Counted from the stretch's first letter, positions 16,552 through 25,374 are shown. The stretch: DNA of 60,776 bases from Actinokineospora pegani (GCF_009745975.1 NZ_WHOL01000122.1:1-60776); one strand, 5' to 3'. Translations and numbers: made by a program. The notes: generated from the letters alone by a model not told the origin.

Positions 16552-17147
16552 TAGCTCTCCTTGAGCTTGTCCACGACCGAACTGGCGATCTTCTGAACGT
16601 TTGAGCACGCGGTCGCGGGGTCACCCCCGGCGACGGAAACGTTGAAGGCCATCCCGGGGTTCATGCCCACGAAGACGTTGCACCATCCGTCAGGACGGTC
16701 ATCTGTACCGCCGTCCGCCACAGCGGCGGGGTAGCCGTTGACCGTGGTGGGCTCGAAGTAGGCGAGCTTGCCCTCTTTGTTGCCTCGGTAGATGTCGCTG
16801 AGACCGTTGACGTTGCCCTCGTTGAACACAACGCCGTAAAGGGCACGATTTTCGGCATCCCTCCAGGCGCAGTTGGGGCCGTTGGAGGTTGTCACTGGGA
16901 ACTGCTTGCCCAACCCGAACGACGCAAGTTCCTGCTCGGTGAACAGTTGGCAGGGGTCGGCCAGGTAGCGACCTGCCTCGATCGGGTTCTCGATTGGGGG
17001 AGCGCCGCTAGCGTCAGGATGCGCGGATGTGCTGCTGGTGCTCACGCTCGTTTCGGTGGCGACTGGTGTCCCAGTCTCCGTGCACCCGGCCAGCACGGCG
17101 CAGGCCGAAGCGGTGATGGCGAGCACGACTCGCTTGGGCGGGGACAT
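16551..17147 (-). CDS. DUF3558 lipoprotein
   Basis: A 198-residue secreted lipoprotein. A signal peptide with lipobox VLAGC puts the lipidated Cys at 22. A Ser/Thr-rich linker and the DUF3558 domain follow (PCQLFTEQELASFG, CAWRDAENRALYGVVF, GYPAAVADGG, CNVFVGMNPGMAFNVSV), with four cysteines that likely form two disulfides. DUF3558 lipoproteins are confined to actinobacteria and commonly sit next to ESX-linked genes; their role is unknown. It is preceded by a 125-residue helical protein and followed, with a one-base overlap, by the PPE-like gene. Confidence 0.9.
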   Translation of the reverse strand: MSPPKRVVLAITASACAVLAGCTETGTPVATETSVSTSSTSAHPDASGAPPIENPIEAGRYLADPCQLFTEQELASFGLGKQFPVTTSNGPNCAWRDAENRALYGVVFNEGNVNGLSDIYRGNKEGKLAYFEPTTVNGYPAAVADGGTDDRPDGWCNVFVGMNPGMAFNVSVAGGDPATACSNVQKIASSVVDKLKES

Positions 17148-17150
17148 GGG

Positions 17151-17528
17151 TCAGGCTCCCGACTGTGTGATGGCTGAGTTGTTGCCTGCCTCGGTGCCCG
17201 CGTACTGCTCCCGAGCAGATTGCAGGGCCTCGACGAACCTCGTTGCCATGAGGAGCATCTGATTGTTGTGTTCGGTGGCTCTGACCAGGCTCGTACGCGA
17301 GGCGGACAACTGATTCTTGCTAGCAGGATCGTCCGCAGGCGAGTCGATCAACCGCTGCGTCTCCTCCAGTCGGTAGCCTGCCGCGTCGATCTCGTCCTTG
17401 ACCTGCTGCCAACGTTTGAGCAAACTATTAAGCTCGTCGAGGCTGGTGACAGCAAAGTGACCGCCGGGTGCTTCTTGAGCGCCCACGGTGATCGGCGGCA
17501 CTGCTGGCGGTGTGTTGCCCTCGGGCAT
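17151..17528 (-). CDS. Small helical ESX-type protein of unknown function
   Basis: A 125-residue protein. The first 30 residues are Pro/Gly-rich (NTPPAVPPITVGAQ); the rest is predicted all-helical, with LDELNSLLKRWQQVKDEIDAA and LVRATEHNNQMLLMATRFVE, resembling the helical hairpins of ESX substrates and the N-terminal parts of PPE partners. ATG 17528 follows a GGGGGA ribosome site about 7 bases upstream, and it is preferred over an ATG 28 codons earlier. It stands between espG and the DUF3558 gene on the same strand. Confidence 0.72.
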   Translation of the reverse strand: MPEGNTPPAVPPITVGAQEAPGGHFAVTSLDELNSLLKRWQQVKDEIDAAGYRLEETQRLIDSPADDPASKNQLSASRTSLVRATEHNNQMLLMATRFVEALQSAREQYAGTEAGNNSAITQSGA

Positions 17529-17625
17529 GGTTGTTCCCCCACAGTCGACCTTGCTCCGGATGACACCGTATTGGGTGCGCCTGACGACCGGGTGGTTTCG
17601 TCCCACCGTCACCCATTCGGCGGAA

Positions 17626-18381
17626 TCAACTTTCGCGGGGCAGCGCCCGATGAGCGTCGTACAGACGTCCAGCCAATGCCGCCCGATCGGCGGGCCCCAC
17701 TAGCACCTGACCTCTGGGAAGCGTCACGTTCTGGTACCGCCCCTGGACCGTGTCCACGTACCGGATCGGCTGCGGCGTCGAATGCCGCTGCCCGTTCCCG
17801 TGTCGCAGCGCCGTGTAGAGCTGTCCGCCGCCCGTCGTGGGCAAGCCGGAGATGCGCTGGAGTTCCCGCACGACCGGCGGGGCCTGGCGCACGCCCGCCG
17901 CCGTTCGGTTGACCCCGCCCGCGGCGGCTTGGATGTCCTCCGCGAACGCCGTGATCACCGGGCCCCGCGCAGGTCGAAGCTCAGGAAGGTGTCGCAACAA
18001 GGTCTCAGCAGGTCGGTCCGCAGGGGCAGGAGTGATGGTGAGGGTGCCCGTGTCCTGTGTGGCCAACACCGCCGTGCGCCCGGAAGCGGCCACGAGAGCG
18101 CCGGTGGTGCGCCCATCCATAGCCATCCATCCGTAGAACTCCGTCCGCGGAGTGCACAGCAGCGCCAACACCGCGACCAGGTCCGCATCAGCCCGCCCCC
18201 GCCGGTCCAACGCGCCCAGGGCAGCCAGTTCGGTGCGAACCTCGGTGGTCGCCCGGATGTCCTCGTCCGGTGGGTACCAGAGCGCCTCGGGTTCAAGGGT
18301 GATGTGCAGCTTTCCCAGGCGTTCCCCGGTCACGACGCGGGTCGCGGTGGTCAAGGACAGCGTGATCGGCTTGTCCAGCAT
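17626..18381 (-). CDS. EspG-family ESX chaperone
   Basis: A 251-residue protein with the EspG layout: N-terminal strand-rich LEPEALWYPPDEDIRATTEV, central ALDRRGRADADLVAVLALLC and EFYGWMAMDGRTTGALVAAS, then a C-terminal RPAETLLRHLPELRPARG and VGPADRAALAGRLYDAHRAL. EspG proteins bind PE/PPE-type substrates and keep them soluble for export by ESX. The nearby PPE-like protein is the likely client. ATG 18381 follows a GGGGGG stretch, and two upstream in-frame ATGs are possible. It is the first gene of the minus-strand ESX accessory run. Confidence 0.8.
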   Translation of the reverse strand: MLDKPITLSLTTATRVVTGERLGKLHITLEPEALWYPPDEDIRATTEVRTELAALGALDRRGRADADLVAVLALLCTPRTEFYGWMAMDGRTTGALVAASGRTAVLATQDTGTLTITPAPADRPAETLLRHLPELRPARGPVITAFAEDIQAAAGGVNRTAAGVRQAPPVVRELQRISGLPTTGGGQLYTALRHGNGQRHSTPQPIRYVDTVQGRYQNVTLPRGQVLVGPADRAALAGRLYDAHRALPRES

Positions 18382-18426
18382 TGTCGGCCCCCCAGGCGCA
18401 TGCGGATGCCGCATCATTACACGGCG

Positions 18427-19620
18427 TCAACCCGCCGTCACGGGGAGGGAGTGGAAGCCGCGGATGACGAACTCCGGGCGGCGGGTCGGAGTGCCCGCGG
18501 GGGCGAGGTCCGGCAGGCGGGTGGTCAGGGCGCGCAGGGTCGCGGCTACTTCCACCCGGGCCAGGGGGGCGCCGACGCAGTAGTGGATGCCTGCGCCGAA
18601 GCCCAGGTGGGGGTTGGGGGAGCGGGTGATGTCCAGTGCCCCTGGGGTGGGGAAGACCTCGGGGTCGTGGGCGGCGGAGCCGAGGAGGGCGGCGATCTTC
18701 TGGCCGGGTTCCAGGGGGAAGCCCGCGACGGTGGTCGGTGCGGTGGCGGTGCGCTCGAACAGTTGCAGCGGGGCGTCGTAGCGGATGAGTTCCTCGATCG
18801 CCGTTGGCAGCAGGGTTTCGTCGTGCGCCAAGAGTTCCCACTGGGGGCGGTGGGCCAGCAGGGCGTGGACGCCGTTGCCGATGACGTTGACGGTGGCCTC
18901 GTGGCCTGCCATGAGGACCAGGACGGCGGTGGCCACCAACTCGTCCTCGGACAGCCGGTCCGCACCGTCGCGGGCGGCGACCAGGTCGCTGAGCAGGTCG
19001 TCGGACGGGTGGGTGCGGCGGTCGGCGATCAGCGAGCGCAGGTAGGCCACGAACTCGGTCGCGGCGGTCTCCGCGGCGAGGGCCGGGGCGGGTGGGAGGT
19101 CGTACTCGTACATCTTCACGATGGCGTTGGACCACGGTTGCAGCAGGTCCCGGTCCTGTGCGGGCACGCCGAGCAGTTCGCCGATCACCTGGATCGGCAG
19201 CGGGGCCGCGACCAGGTCGAGCAGGTCGGCGGAGCCCTCGTCGGCGATGCGGGCGGCCAGCGCCGCCACCAGGTCGTCGGCGAGGGCGTCGACGCGGGGG
19301 CGCAGGCGCTCGGTGTGGCCGCGGCCGAAGCCCGCCGCGATGAGGCGGCGCAGCCGGGTGTGCGTCGGGGGTTCGGACTCCAGCAGGGAGTTGCGGTGCA
19401 GCAGGTTGAACGACGCGAACGCCTCGACCGGCGCCGCGTCCGTCCACAAGCGACCTAGCGAGCGGTCGCGCAGCACCGCGTTGGCCGCCTCGTGGGTGAC
19501 CGCGACGGCCAGGCCGAGGCCGGGGTGGTGGTGGACCGGGGCGGCGGCGCGCAGGGTCGCGAAGGCCGGGTACGGGTCGGCGATGAACGCCGGGTCGGCC
19601 GGGTCGAAGGTCGGGCTCAC
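18427..19620 (-). CDS. Cytochrome P450
   Basis: A soluble class I bacterial P450 of about 397 residues. It carries the oxygen-activating helix I motif AGHEATVNVIG, the ExxR motif EELIR with DAPLQLFERTA, and the heme-binding loop LGFGAGIHYCVGAPLAR with the proximal Cys at about residue 348. It hydroxylates an unknown small molecule, taking electrons from a ferredoxin that is not encoded nearby. The start is chosen at GTG 19620 (VSPTFDPADPAF), which fits the usual N-terminus; a GTG nine bases upstream is possible. It stands divergent from the DUF5926 gene, with no biosynthetic cluster around it. Confidence 0.95.
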   Translation of the reverse strand: MSPTFDPADPAFIADPYPAFATLRAAAPVHHHPGLGLAVAVTHEAANAVLRDRSLGRLWTDAAPVEAFASFNLLHRNSLLESEPPTHTRLRRLIAAGFGRGHTERLRPRVDALADDLVAALAARIADEGSADLLDLVAAPLPIQVIGELLGVPAQDRDLLQPWSNAIVKMYEYDLPPAPALAAETAATEFVAYLRSLIADRRTHPSDDLLSDLVAARDGADRLSEDELVATAVLVLMAGHEATVNVIGNGVHALLAHRPQWELLAHDETLLPTAIEELIRYDAPLQLFERTATAPTTVAGFPLEPGQKIAALLGSAAHDPEVFPTPGALDITRSPNPHLGFGAGIHYCVGAPLARVEVAATLRALTTRLPDLAPAGTPTRRPEFVIRGFHSLPVTAG

Positions 19621-19723
19621 CCGCGCCACGGTAACCCGCTCGGCAACCCGCTCAGCACAGTGCGCCACTGGCACCGGTAGCGTCGGCCGGAGCGAAAACC
19701 GCCATCCCGACCAGGAGCCGCAG

Positions 19724-20647
19724 ATGTCCAGGCGATCCGCCGAGAAGAACCAGCGCAAGGCAGACGACAACCCGCGCCGTCCCTGCCCCTGCGGCTCCGG
19801 GAAGCGCTACAAGGCCTGCCACGGCCTGGCTGGCGGTGTGGTCGAACTCCCGGTCAACCGGCCGTTCGAGGGCATGGCCCTGGAGTGCGAGCTGATCGCC
19901 ATGCGCGAGTTCGTGCCCTCCGGCACGGCCAAGCTCCCCGGCACCGACCTGGTGCTGGCCACGGTGCTGCCGATGGCCGCGGCGGCGCTGGTGCGCGCCG
20001 ACGGGGTCAAGTACGTCGGCCTGCAGGTGCAGACCCGGTCCAGCGACGTCAGCCGCGACCTGGCGCGGGCGGTGCTGTGGGCCCGCGACGCCGAGCCCGG
20101 CGACGTGCTGGCCGTGGTGAGCCCGGAGTTCGACGCCGGGGACAAGCCCGAGCGGTTGCAGGACCTGGTCGACACCGCCGCCGCGCTCGAGGTCGAGGTG
20201 CACGACGACTTCACCTGGTGGATGCCCGAGGGCAGCGAGCCCAGCGGCGAGGTGGCGCTGTCGCTGGAGCGGGCCAACAACGCGATCCTGCCCACCGAGC
20301 GGATCGGCGAGGCCGCCTACTGGGTCGACGCAGGCGAGAAGGCGCACCTGCGCTGGGTGCGCCCGGAGCCGGAGGACGACCTGCTGGCCGCGCTGGCCCG
20401 CCTGCACGCCGCGGGCGAGCTGGGGTTGGGCGAGGGCACCCGGTACGCGGGCTCGTTCCGCGCGCACGGGCTGCTGGTCCCGGTGTGGGACCTGGACCGG
20501 GAGATGCACGCCAGGGAGTGGGCGGAGCCCGCGGCCGAGCTGGGCAAGCGGCTCGAGACGGCGCTGGCGTCGGTGGGCGAGACCCCGCTGACCCCGGCCG
20601 AGCGGCGCTCGCGCGACGGTCTGCTCAACCGGCAGAAGACCCTCTGA
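19724..20647 (+). CDS. DUF5926 protein with N-terminal SEC-C motif
   Basis: A 307-residue protein. A basic N-terminus leads into the SEC-C zinc-binding motif PCPCGSGKRYKACHG at about 21-35, followed by the actinobacteria-specific DUF5926 domain (ELPVNRPFEGMALECELIAM, VLARAVLWARDAEPGDVL, EVHDDFTWWMPEG). SEC-C motifs bind zinc and in SecA contact SecB and ribosomes; the role of the DUF5926 proteins is unknown. The start ATG 19724 has AGGAG 7 bases upstream. The DUF952 gene follows 16 bp later. Confidence 0.88.
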   Translation: MSRRSAEKNQRKADDNPRRPCPCGSGKRYKACHGLAGGVVELPVNRPFEGMALECELIAMREFVPSGTAKLPGTDLVLATVLPMAAAALVRADGVKYVGLQVQTRSSDVSRDLARAVLWARDAEPGDVLAVVSPEFDAGDKPERLQDLVDTAAALEVEVHDDFTWWMPEGSEPSGEVALSLERANNAILPTERIGEAAYWVDAGEKAHLRWVRPEPEDDLLAALARLHAAGELGLGEGTRYAGSFRAHGLLVPVWDLDREMHAREWAEPAAELGKRLETALASVGETPLTPAERRSRDGLLNRQKTL

Positions 20648-20663
20648 CCAGCGGGGACCGCTT

Positions 20664-20999
20664 GTGATCGTGTACATCACGGGGCGGGCCGACTGGCCCG
20701 CCCCGCAGATCGGGATCGACCCGGCCGCGGGGTTCGTGCACTGCTCGGACCCCGGGTCGGTGCTCATCCCGGCCCGCCGCCTGTTCGCCGGGCGGCGGGA
20801 CCTGCTGCTGCTGGAGATCGACCCGGCCCTGGTGGGGGTTCCGGTGCGCTGGGAGCCCGGAGACCCGCCGGAGCCGGGCGGCCCCTGGTTCCCGCACGTC
20901 TACGGGCCCATCCCCGCGTCGGCGGTTGTCGCCGTGCACGAGTTCCCGTGCGACGACGACGAGGGATTCCGACTGCCGGAATCCCTCGCCGTCCGCTGA
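20664..20999 (+). CDS. DUF952 domain protein
   Basis: A 111-residue protein starting with GTG. Conserved DUF952 elements are GFVHCSDPGSVLIPARRLF, LLLLEIDPALVGVPVRWEPG and FPHVYGPIPASAVV; His26 and His78 are the invariant residues. The fold resembles ADP-ribosyltransferase-like domains, but no activity is established. It probably forms an operon with the DUF5926 gene. Confidence 0.88.
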   Translation: MIVYITGRADWPAPQIGIDPAAGFVHCSDPGSVLIPARRLFAGRRDLLLLEIDPALVGVPVRWEPGDPPEPGGPWFPHVYGPIPASAVVAVHEFPCDDDEGFRLPESLAVR

Positions 21000-21021
21000 C
21001 CACGACCTCCCAGGCCGGGCC

Positions 21022-21552
21022 TTAGAGCGCACCACCCGCCGCGCGCGGCGCGGTCTTGTCCGCGCTGGCGTCGCCGACGGCCTCGCGGGCCAGGAAGTTC
21101 TCCACGTCGAACAGGTTGCCGTTCGAGCGCTTCATGACGTTCAGGAGCGTGGTCATCGAGGAGACCTCCTCGACCTGCTCCTTGAGGAACCACTGGACGA
21201 ACTGCTCGCCGAGGTAGTCGTCCTCGTCGCGGGCGGTCTTGGCCAGCGTGACGATCTGGTCGGTGACCGCGCGCTCCTGCGCCAGCGCGAGCTCGACGAG
21301 CTCGACGGCGTTGTTGAAGTCGTTGCGCGGCTCGTCGACGCCGGTCACGTGCGGCGTGACGTCGTTGTCGAGCAGGTACTGGGTGAGCATCATCGCGTGG
21401 TTGCGCTCTTCCAGCGACTGCTTGTAGAAGTGCTTCGCGAGCTGGGGCAGGTCCTGCCCGTCGAACCACACCGCCAGGGCGATGTACTGCTGCGACGCGC
21501 TGAACTCGTTGCGGATCTGGGTCTGCAGGAGATCGTTGAACTTTGTGGTCAT
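21022..21552 (-). CDS. Ferritin (BfrB-like, non-heme)
   Basis: Stores iron as a 24-subunit cage with ferroxidase activity. The 176-residue subunit has the four-helix pattern: NEFSASQQYIALAVWFDGQD, LEERNHAMMLTQYL (ferroxidase Glu and His), ELVELALAQERAVTDQIVTL, and FVQWFLKEQVEEVSSMTTLL. The length and the C-terminal tail match mycobacterial BfrB. Its upstream region contains three IdeR-type iron boxes 63-128 bp before the ATG, the distal arrangement by which IdeR activates bfrB in mycobacteria. It should therefore be induced when iron is abundant. Confidence 0.95.
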   Translation of the reverse strand: MTTKFNDLLQTQIRNEFSASQQYIALAVWFDGQDLPQLAKHFYKQSLEERNHAMMLTQYLLDNDVTPHVTGVDEPRNDFNNAVELVELALAQERAVTDQIVTLAKTARDEDDYLGEQFVQWFLKEQVEEVSSMTTLLNVMKRSNGNLFDVENFLAREAVGDASADKTAPRAAGGAL

Positions 21553-21614
21553 GGCATCAACGATAACCGCGCGTTGTGCATTTATCGAATTCGTGGGATG
21601 GTCTCTTCGTCACA

Positions 21615-21633
21615 TTAGGAAAGCCTATCTGAC
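21615..21633. promoter_or_regulatory. IdeR/DtxR-type iron box 1 (ferritin-proximal, degenerate)
   Basis: TTAGGAAAGCCTATCTGAC matches about 12 of 19 positions of the iron-box consensus; the left arm TTAGG is perfect and the right arm is degraded. It shares TTAGGAAAGCCT with box 2, 22 bp away, so the two sites lie almost on the same helix face. Confidence 0.6.
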
Positions 21634-21636
21634 CCA

Positions 21637-21655
21637 TTAGGAAAGCCTCTCCTAA
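21637..21655. promoter_or_regulatory. IdeR/DtxR-type iron box 2
   Basis: TTAGGAAAGCCTCTCCTAA has perfect outer arms TTAGG and CCTAA with the correct 9-bp spacing, matching about 14 of 19 consensus positions. It lies 85-103 bp upstream of the ferritin start codon, in an AT-rich patch. Confidence 0.78.
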
Positions 21656-21661
21656 ATAAAT

Positions 21662-21680
21662 TCAGGCAAGGCAAACCTAA
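21662..21680. promoter_or_regulatory. IdeR/DtxR-type iron box 3
   Basis: TCAGGCAAGGCAAACCTAA matches about 15 of 19 consensus positions (perfect CCTAA arm and AGGC centre). Its last bases overlap the stop codon of the arginine deiminase gene, so it can only serve the downstream ferritin promoter. Confidence 0.7.
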
Positions 21681-22897
21681 ACGATCGGATCGCGCAGGAC
21701 CGGGCAGGACATGCACCGGGGACCGCCGCGGCCGGTGCCCAGTTCGGAGCCGCTGATCCGCAGCACCTCCACCCCGGCGTCCTCCAGCCTGGCGTTGGTC
21801 TCCACGTTGCGCTCGTAGGCCACGACGACGCCCGGCGCGACGGCGAGGGTGTTGTTCCCGTCGTCCCACTGCTCGCGCTCGGCGGTGACCGGGTCGAGAC
21901 CGGTGTGGATCACGCGCAGCCGGTCGATGCCCATCGCGGTGGCGGCGGCCTCCAGGAACGGCGTCGGGCCCTCGACGGAGACGCCGTCCTCGGCCGCGCG
22001 CAGCGTGTAGGCGGTCAGCGTGTCGCGCACCGCCGGGTACATCACCACCGCGTCCCGGTCGACCATCGTGCACACCGTGTCCAGGTGCATCGTGGCGCGG
22101 TCCTGGGCGATCGGGACGGCCAGCACGGTGTGCGCCAGGCCGTCGCGGAAGGCCGACCGGGCCAGCGACTCCGCGCCCGCGGGGGTGGTGCGCTCGCCGA
22201 CGCCGATGGCCAGCACGCCGGGGGCCAGCAGCAGCACGTCGCCACCCTCGACCGGGGCGGAGTGGGCGCCGTACGCGCGGCCCGCCGAGCGGAAGCGCGG
22301 GTGGTAGGCGTAGATCAGGTCCAGCAGCGCCGTCTCCCGGGCGCGCGCGGGCATGGCCAGCGACGCGATGGCCACCCGGTCGCCGATCCACACCGACGAG
22401 TCGCGGGTGAACAGCAGGTTGGGCAGCGGGTCGACGACGAAGTCGTGCGGGTGGTGCATCTTGCGGACCAGCGACGCGCCCTCGGCGTCGGGCAGCTCCT
22501 CGAAGGTCAGCCCGCCCATCAGCACGTCGGCCAGGCCCTTGGCGTCGACGGTCGCGAGGTGGCTGGCCAGCGCGTCACCCAGCTCCTCGCCCAGGCGGCG
22601 GCGGTCGACCGCGGTGTTCGCGGCGGCGGCGTGCGCGCGCTCGTCGGCCAGGGCGGCGACCAGGGTGTCGGCGAGCAGCATGACCTCGACGCCGCGGCCG
22701 GTGAGGACGTCGGCGAACCGGTCGTGCTCGTCCTGGGCGCGGTCGACCCACGGGATGGAGTCGAACAGGAGCTGGTCGTTGTTGCGCGGGGTGAGGCGCT
22801 TCAACTCGTTGCCCGGTCGGTGCAGCAGCACCGCGCGCAGCGGTCCGACCTCGCTGTCGACGCGGGGGGCGGGCTGGGCGGCATCGGGGTTGGTCAC
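21677..22897 (-). CDS. arcA: Arginine deiminase
   Basis: Hydrolyses arginine to citrulline and ammonia. Family motifs are all present: [21 protein letters not shown] at the start, [40 protein letters not shown] (catalytic His and Asp) and the C-terminal nucleophile Cys in [10 protein letters not shown]. The length of 406 residues is normal with the GTG start at 22897 (VTNPDAAQ). No ornithine carbamoyltransferase, carbamate kinase or arginine/ornithine antiporter is present, so the complete ADI energy pathway is not encoded locally. Confidence 0.95.
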   Translation of the reverse strand: MTNPDAAQPAPRVDSEVGPLRAVLLHRPGNELKRLTPRNNDQLLFDSIPWVDRAQDEHDRFADVLTGRGVEVMLLADTLVAALADERAHAAAANTAVDRRRLGEELGDALASHLATVDAKGLADVLMGGLTFEELPDAEGASLVRKMHHPHDFVVDPLPNLLFTRDSSVWIGDRVAIASLAMPARARETALLDLIYAYHPRFRSAGRAYGAHSAPVEGGDVLLLAPGVLAIGVGERTTPAGAESLARSAFRDGLAHTVLAVPIAQDRATMHLDTVCTMVDRDAVVMYPAVRDTLTAYTLRAAEDGVSVEGPTPFLEAAATAMGIDRLRVIHTGLDPVTAEREQWDDGNNTLAVAPGVVVAYERNVETNARLEDAGVEVLRISGSELGTGRGGPRCMSCPVLRDPIV

Positions 22898-23021
22898 GGG
22901 TTCGAGCGTAACCACGGTGGCAGCGAATCGCTGCCTCCAAGCGAGTGTGACAGGGAGAAACGCCACAGATTACGGCTTTCAGCCGCGATTCGTTTCGTCC
23001 AAGCGGCGTTCGCGCGATGAA

Positions 23022-23933
23022 TCATTGCGGCAGTCTTGGCCCGGGCTCCACCAGTGCGGCGAACAGGTCGCCGAGGTCGTCGAGGCGGTCCAGGACGTCG
23101 TCGGCGGTGAAGGTCAGGTCGTCGACCGACTCGCACGCCGCAACCTCCGCCCAGGTCACGGGGGTGGACGCGGTGGGCAGCGGCCGGGCGCGCAGCGAGT
23201 AGGGGGCGACGGTGGTCTTGTTCGGGCTGTTCTGCGACCAGTCGATGAAGACCTTGCCGCGGCGCAGGTCCTTCGCCATCCGGGAGACGACGAGGTCGGG
23301 CATCGCCTCCTCCAGCCGCTCGGCCAGCGCCTTGGCGTAGTTCGAGGTGCGCTCGGCGGTGGACGTCGTGACCGCCGCGTAGACCTGCATTCCCTTGGAA
23401 CCGCTCGTCTTGACCACCGGCGTCAGCCCGTCCTCGGTCAGCGCTTCGCGCAGGGCCAGCGCGACCGGGCAGCACTCCACGATGGTGGCGGGGGCGCCGG
23501 GGTCAAGGTCGAACACCAGCCGGTCCGGGTTGCCCCGGCCGCCGCGCGGGCCGACGAGCCACTGCGGCACGTGCAGCTCCAGGCCCGCCAGGTTCGCCGC
23601 CCAGACGAGCGACGGCAGGTCGTCGAGCAGGGCGAAGTCGAGGCTCTCCGCACCGGTCGTGGAGCCGGGCGTGCGGACCGCGGCGGTCTTGATCCAGTCG
23701 GGGGCGTGCCGGGAGGCGTTCTTGTCGAAGAAGCCGGGCTTGGCCACGCCGTCGGGGAACCGGCGGAACGTGACCGGCCGCCCGGCCAGGTGCGGGGTGA
23801 TCGCGGGCGCGACCCGGGAGTAGTAGTCGATCACGTCGCCCTTGGTGAAGCCGGCGTCCGGGTAGAGCACCTTGTCCAAGTTGGACAGGCGAATCCGCTG
23901 CCCCTGCACGTCGACGAGCACCTCACCCGACAC
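23022..23933 (-). CDS. ligD: LigD polymerase domain protein (NHEJ primase-polymerase)
   Basis: A stand-alone 303-residue archaeo-eukaryotic primase-type polymerase for end filling in non-homologous end joining. Catalytic aspartates are Asp142 and Asp144 in VFDLDPG, with the third acidic residue in VFIDWSQN. KVLYPDAGFTKGDVIDYYS and TSGSKGMQVYAAV are further LigD-Pol motifs. Its start codon overlaps the last 11 bases of the ligase gene, so the two are translationally coupled. In mycobacteria both modules form one protein. Confidence 0.95.
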   Translation of the reverse strand: MSGEVLVDVQGQRIRLSNLDKVLYPDAGFTKGDVIDYYSRVAPAITPHLAGRPVTFRRFPDGVAKPGFFDKNASRHAPDWIKTAAVRTPGSTTGAESLDFALLDDLPSLVWAANLAGLELHVPQWLVGPRGGRGNPDRLVFDLDPGAPATIVECCPVALALREALTEDGLTPVVKTSGSKGMQVYAAVTTSTAERTSNYAKALAERLEEAMPDLVVSRMAKDLRRGKVFIDWSQNSPNKTTVAPYSLRARPLPTASTPVTWAEVAACESVDDLTFTADDVLDRLDDLGDLFAALVEPGPRLPQ

Positions 23934-25374
23934 CGCCGGACCACCTCTCCACGTCGTCCGGGTCCTTGTCCGGTCGCAGCCCCCGCCACGACGGCGCCCG
24001 CATCCGCCCGTCGGCCGTCCAGTTCCGGAACACCACCTCGCCGACCAGTTCCGGCCGCACCCAGTGCGCGCCGCGCGCCCGCTCCGGGGGCACCTCGTTC
24101 GCGAACGGGGAACCCTTGCGCTCCAACCGCTCCAGCTCGGCGTGCAGCAACCTCAGCACCTCGTCGGTGAACCCGGTGCCGACCTGGCCGACGTAGCGCA
24201 ACCCGGCGTCCGACGGGACGCCCAGCATCAACGACCCGAACACCCCGCTGCGCCTGCCCTCGCCGGGGCGCCACCCGCCGATGACGACCTCGGTCGCCCG
24301 CAGGTCGGCGATCTTCACCCAGTCCGCCGAGCGCCTGCCCGGCAGGTAGCGCGAGTCCAGCCGCTTGGCGATGACCCCCTCGAGCCGCTGCTCCCGCGCG
24401 GTGTCGAGCACGGCGGACCCGTCGCCGGGGAAGCTGGGGGACAGGTTCCAGTGCGGCCCCCGCAGGTCCAGCCGCTCGAGCAGGTCGCGCCTGCGCTCGT
24501 AGGGCAGGTCGAGGCACGGCACCCCGTCGAGGTGCAGCACGTCGAACACCACGTAGGTGACCGGGAAGTCGGAGACGAGTTTGCGCGTCAGCCGCTCCGC
24601 GCTCGTGTTCATCCGCTTCTGCAGCGTCCCGAACGACGGCTTGCCGTCGGCGAACGCCACGACCTCCCCGTCGAGCCAGACCCGGGTGCTGCCCAGGTCC
24701 TCGCCCAGCGCCCGCAGCTCCGGGTAGGTGCCGGTGATGTCGTTGCCCTTGCGGGAGAACAGCTTCAACCGCCCACCCTCGACCCTGGCCAGCGCCCGCA
24801 CCCCGTCCCACTTGAACTCGTAGGCCCACCGCTCGTCCTCGGCCGCGGGCGGCAACGAGCCGGGCACGGCGAGCATGGGCTCGATCAACTCCGGCAGGGG
24901 CGCCCTGTCCGGGTGCTGCGCGGGCTCGGACCGCCGGACCATCCAGTCCTTGTCCGACCGGCCCTGGAAGAAGGTGTACTTGCCGCTGACCCGCGAGCCG
25001 TGCAGCACCACCGCCACCTCGCGGTCGCTCCACTTCACCGTCTCGTAGGCGCCCCGGTCCCAGATGAACATCCGACCGCCGCCGTACTCACCCCGCGGGA
25101 TCGAGCCCTCGAACGCGGCGTACTCCATGGGGTGGTCCTCGGTGCGCACCGCGAGCCGGATGTCCCCCTGCTCCTCGGGCAGTCCCTTCGGCACCGCCCA
25201 ACTGACCAGCACCCCGCCCCGCTCCAACCGCACGTCCCAGTGCAACCGCGAGGCGTGGTGCTCCTGGATGACGAACGTGTCGTCGTTCCCCGCGGGCAGC
25301 GGCCCCTCGCCCGGCACCGGCTCCGGCGTCCGCCCAGCGTCCCGCTTGCGCCGGTACTCGCCGAGGCCGCCCAT
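23923..25374 (-). CDS. ligD: LigD phosphoesterase-ligase (ATP-dependent DNA ligase)
   Basis: A 483-residue protein with two modules. The N-terminal 3'-phosphoesterase (about 30-160) shows FVIQEHHASRLHWDVRLE and PKGLPEE. The ATP-dependent ligase (about 165-470) has nucleotidyl Lys188 in YEFKWDGVRAL, LDGEVVAF, GVIAKRLDSRY and the OB-fold GWRPGEGRRSGVFGSLMLG. It seals breaks in Ku-dependent end joining. No ku gene is in the window, and the neighbour downstream supplies the polymerase module. The gene starts at ATG 25374 after GCCTCGG with no strong ribosome site. Confidence 0.95.
   Translation of the reverse strand: MGGLGEYRRKRDAGRTPEPVPGEGPLPAGNDDTFVIQEHHASRLHWDVRLERGGVLVSWAVPKGLPEEQGDIRLAVRTEDHPMEYAAFEGSIPRGEYGGGRMFIWDRGAYETVKWSDREVAVVLHGSRVSGKYTFFQGRSDKDWMVRRSEPAQHPDRAPLPELIEPMLAVPGSLPPAAEDERWAYEFKWDGVRALARVEGGRLKLFSRKGNDITGTYPELRALGEDLGSTRVWLDGEVVAFADGKPSFGTLQKRMNTSAERLTRKLVSDFPVTYVVFDVLHLDGVPCLDLPYERRRDLLERLDLRGPHWNLSPSFPGDGSAVLDTAREQRLEGVIAKRLDSRYLPGRRSADWVKIADLRATEVVIGGWRPGEGRRSGVFGSLMLGVPSDAGLRYVGQVGTGFTDEVLRLLHAELERLERKGSPFANEVPPERARGAHWVRPELVGEVVFRNWTADGRMRAPSWRGLRPDKDPDDVERWSGGVG

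Noticed and set aside
21677..22897. Complete arginine deiminase fermentation operon
   Set aside because: Only arcA is present; carbamate kinase, carbamoyltransferase and antiporter genes are absent from the neighbourhood.
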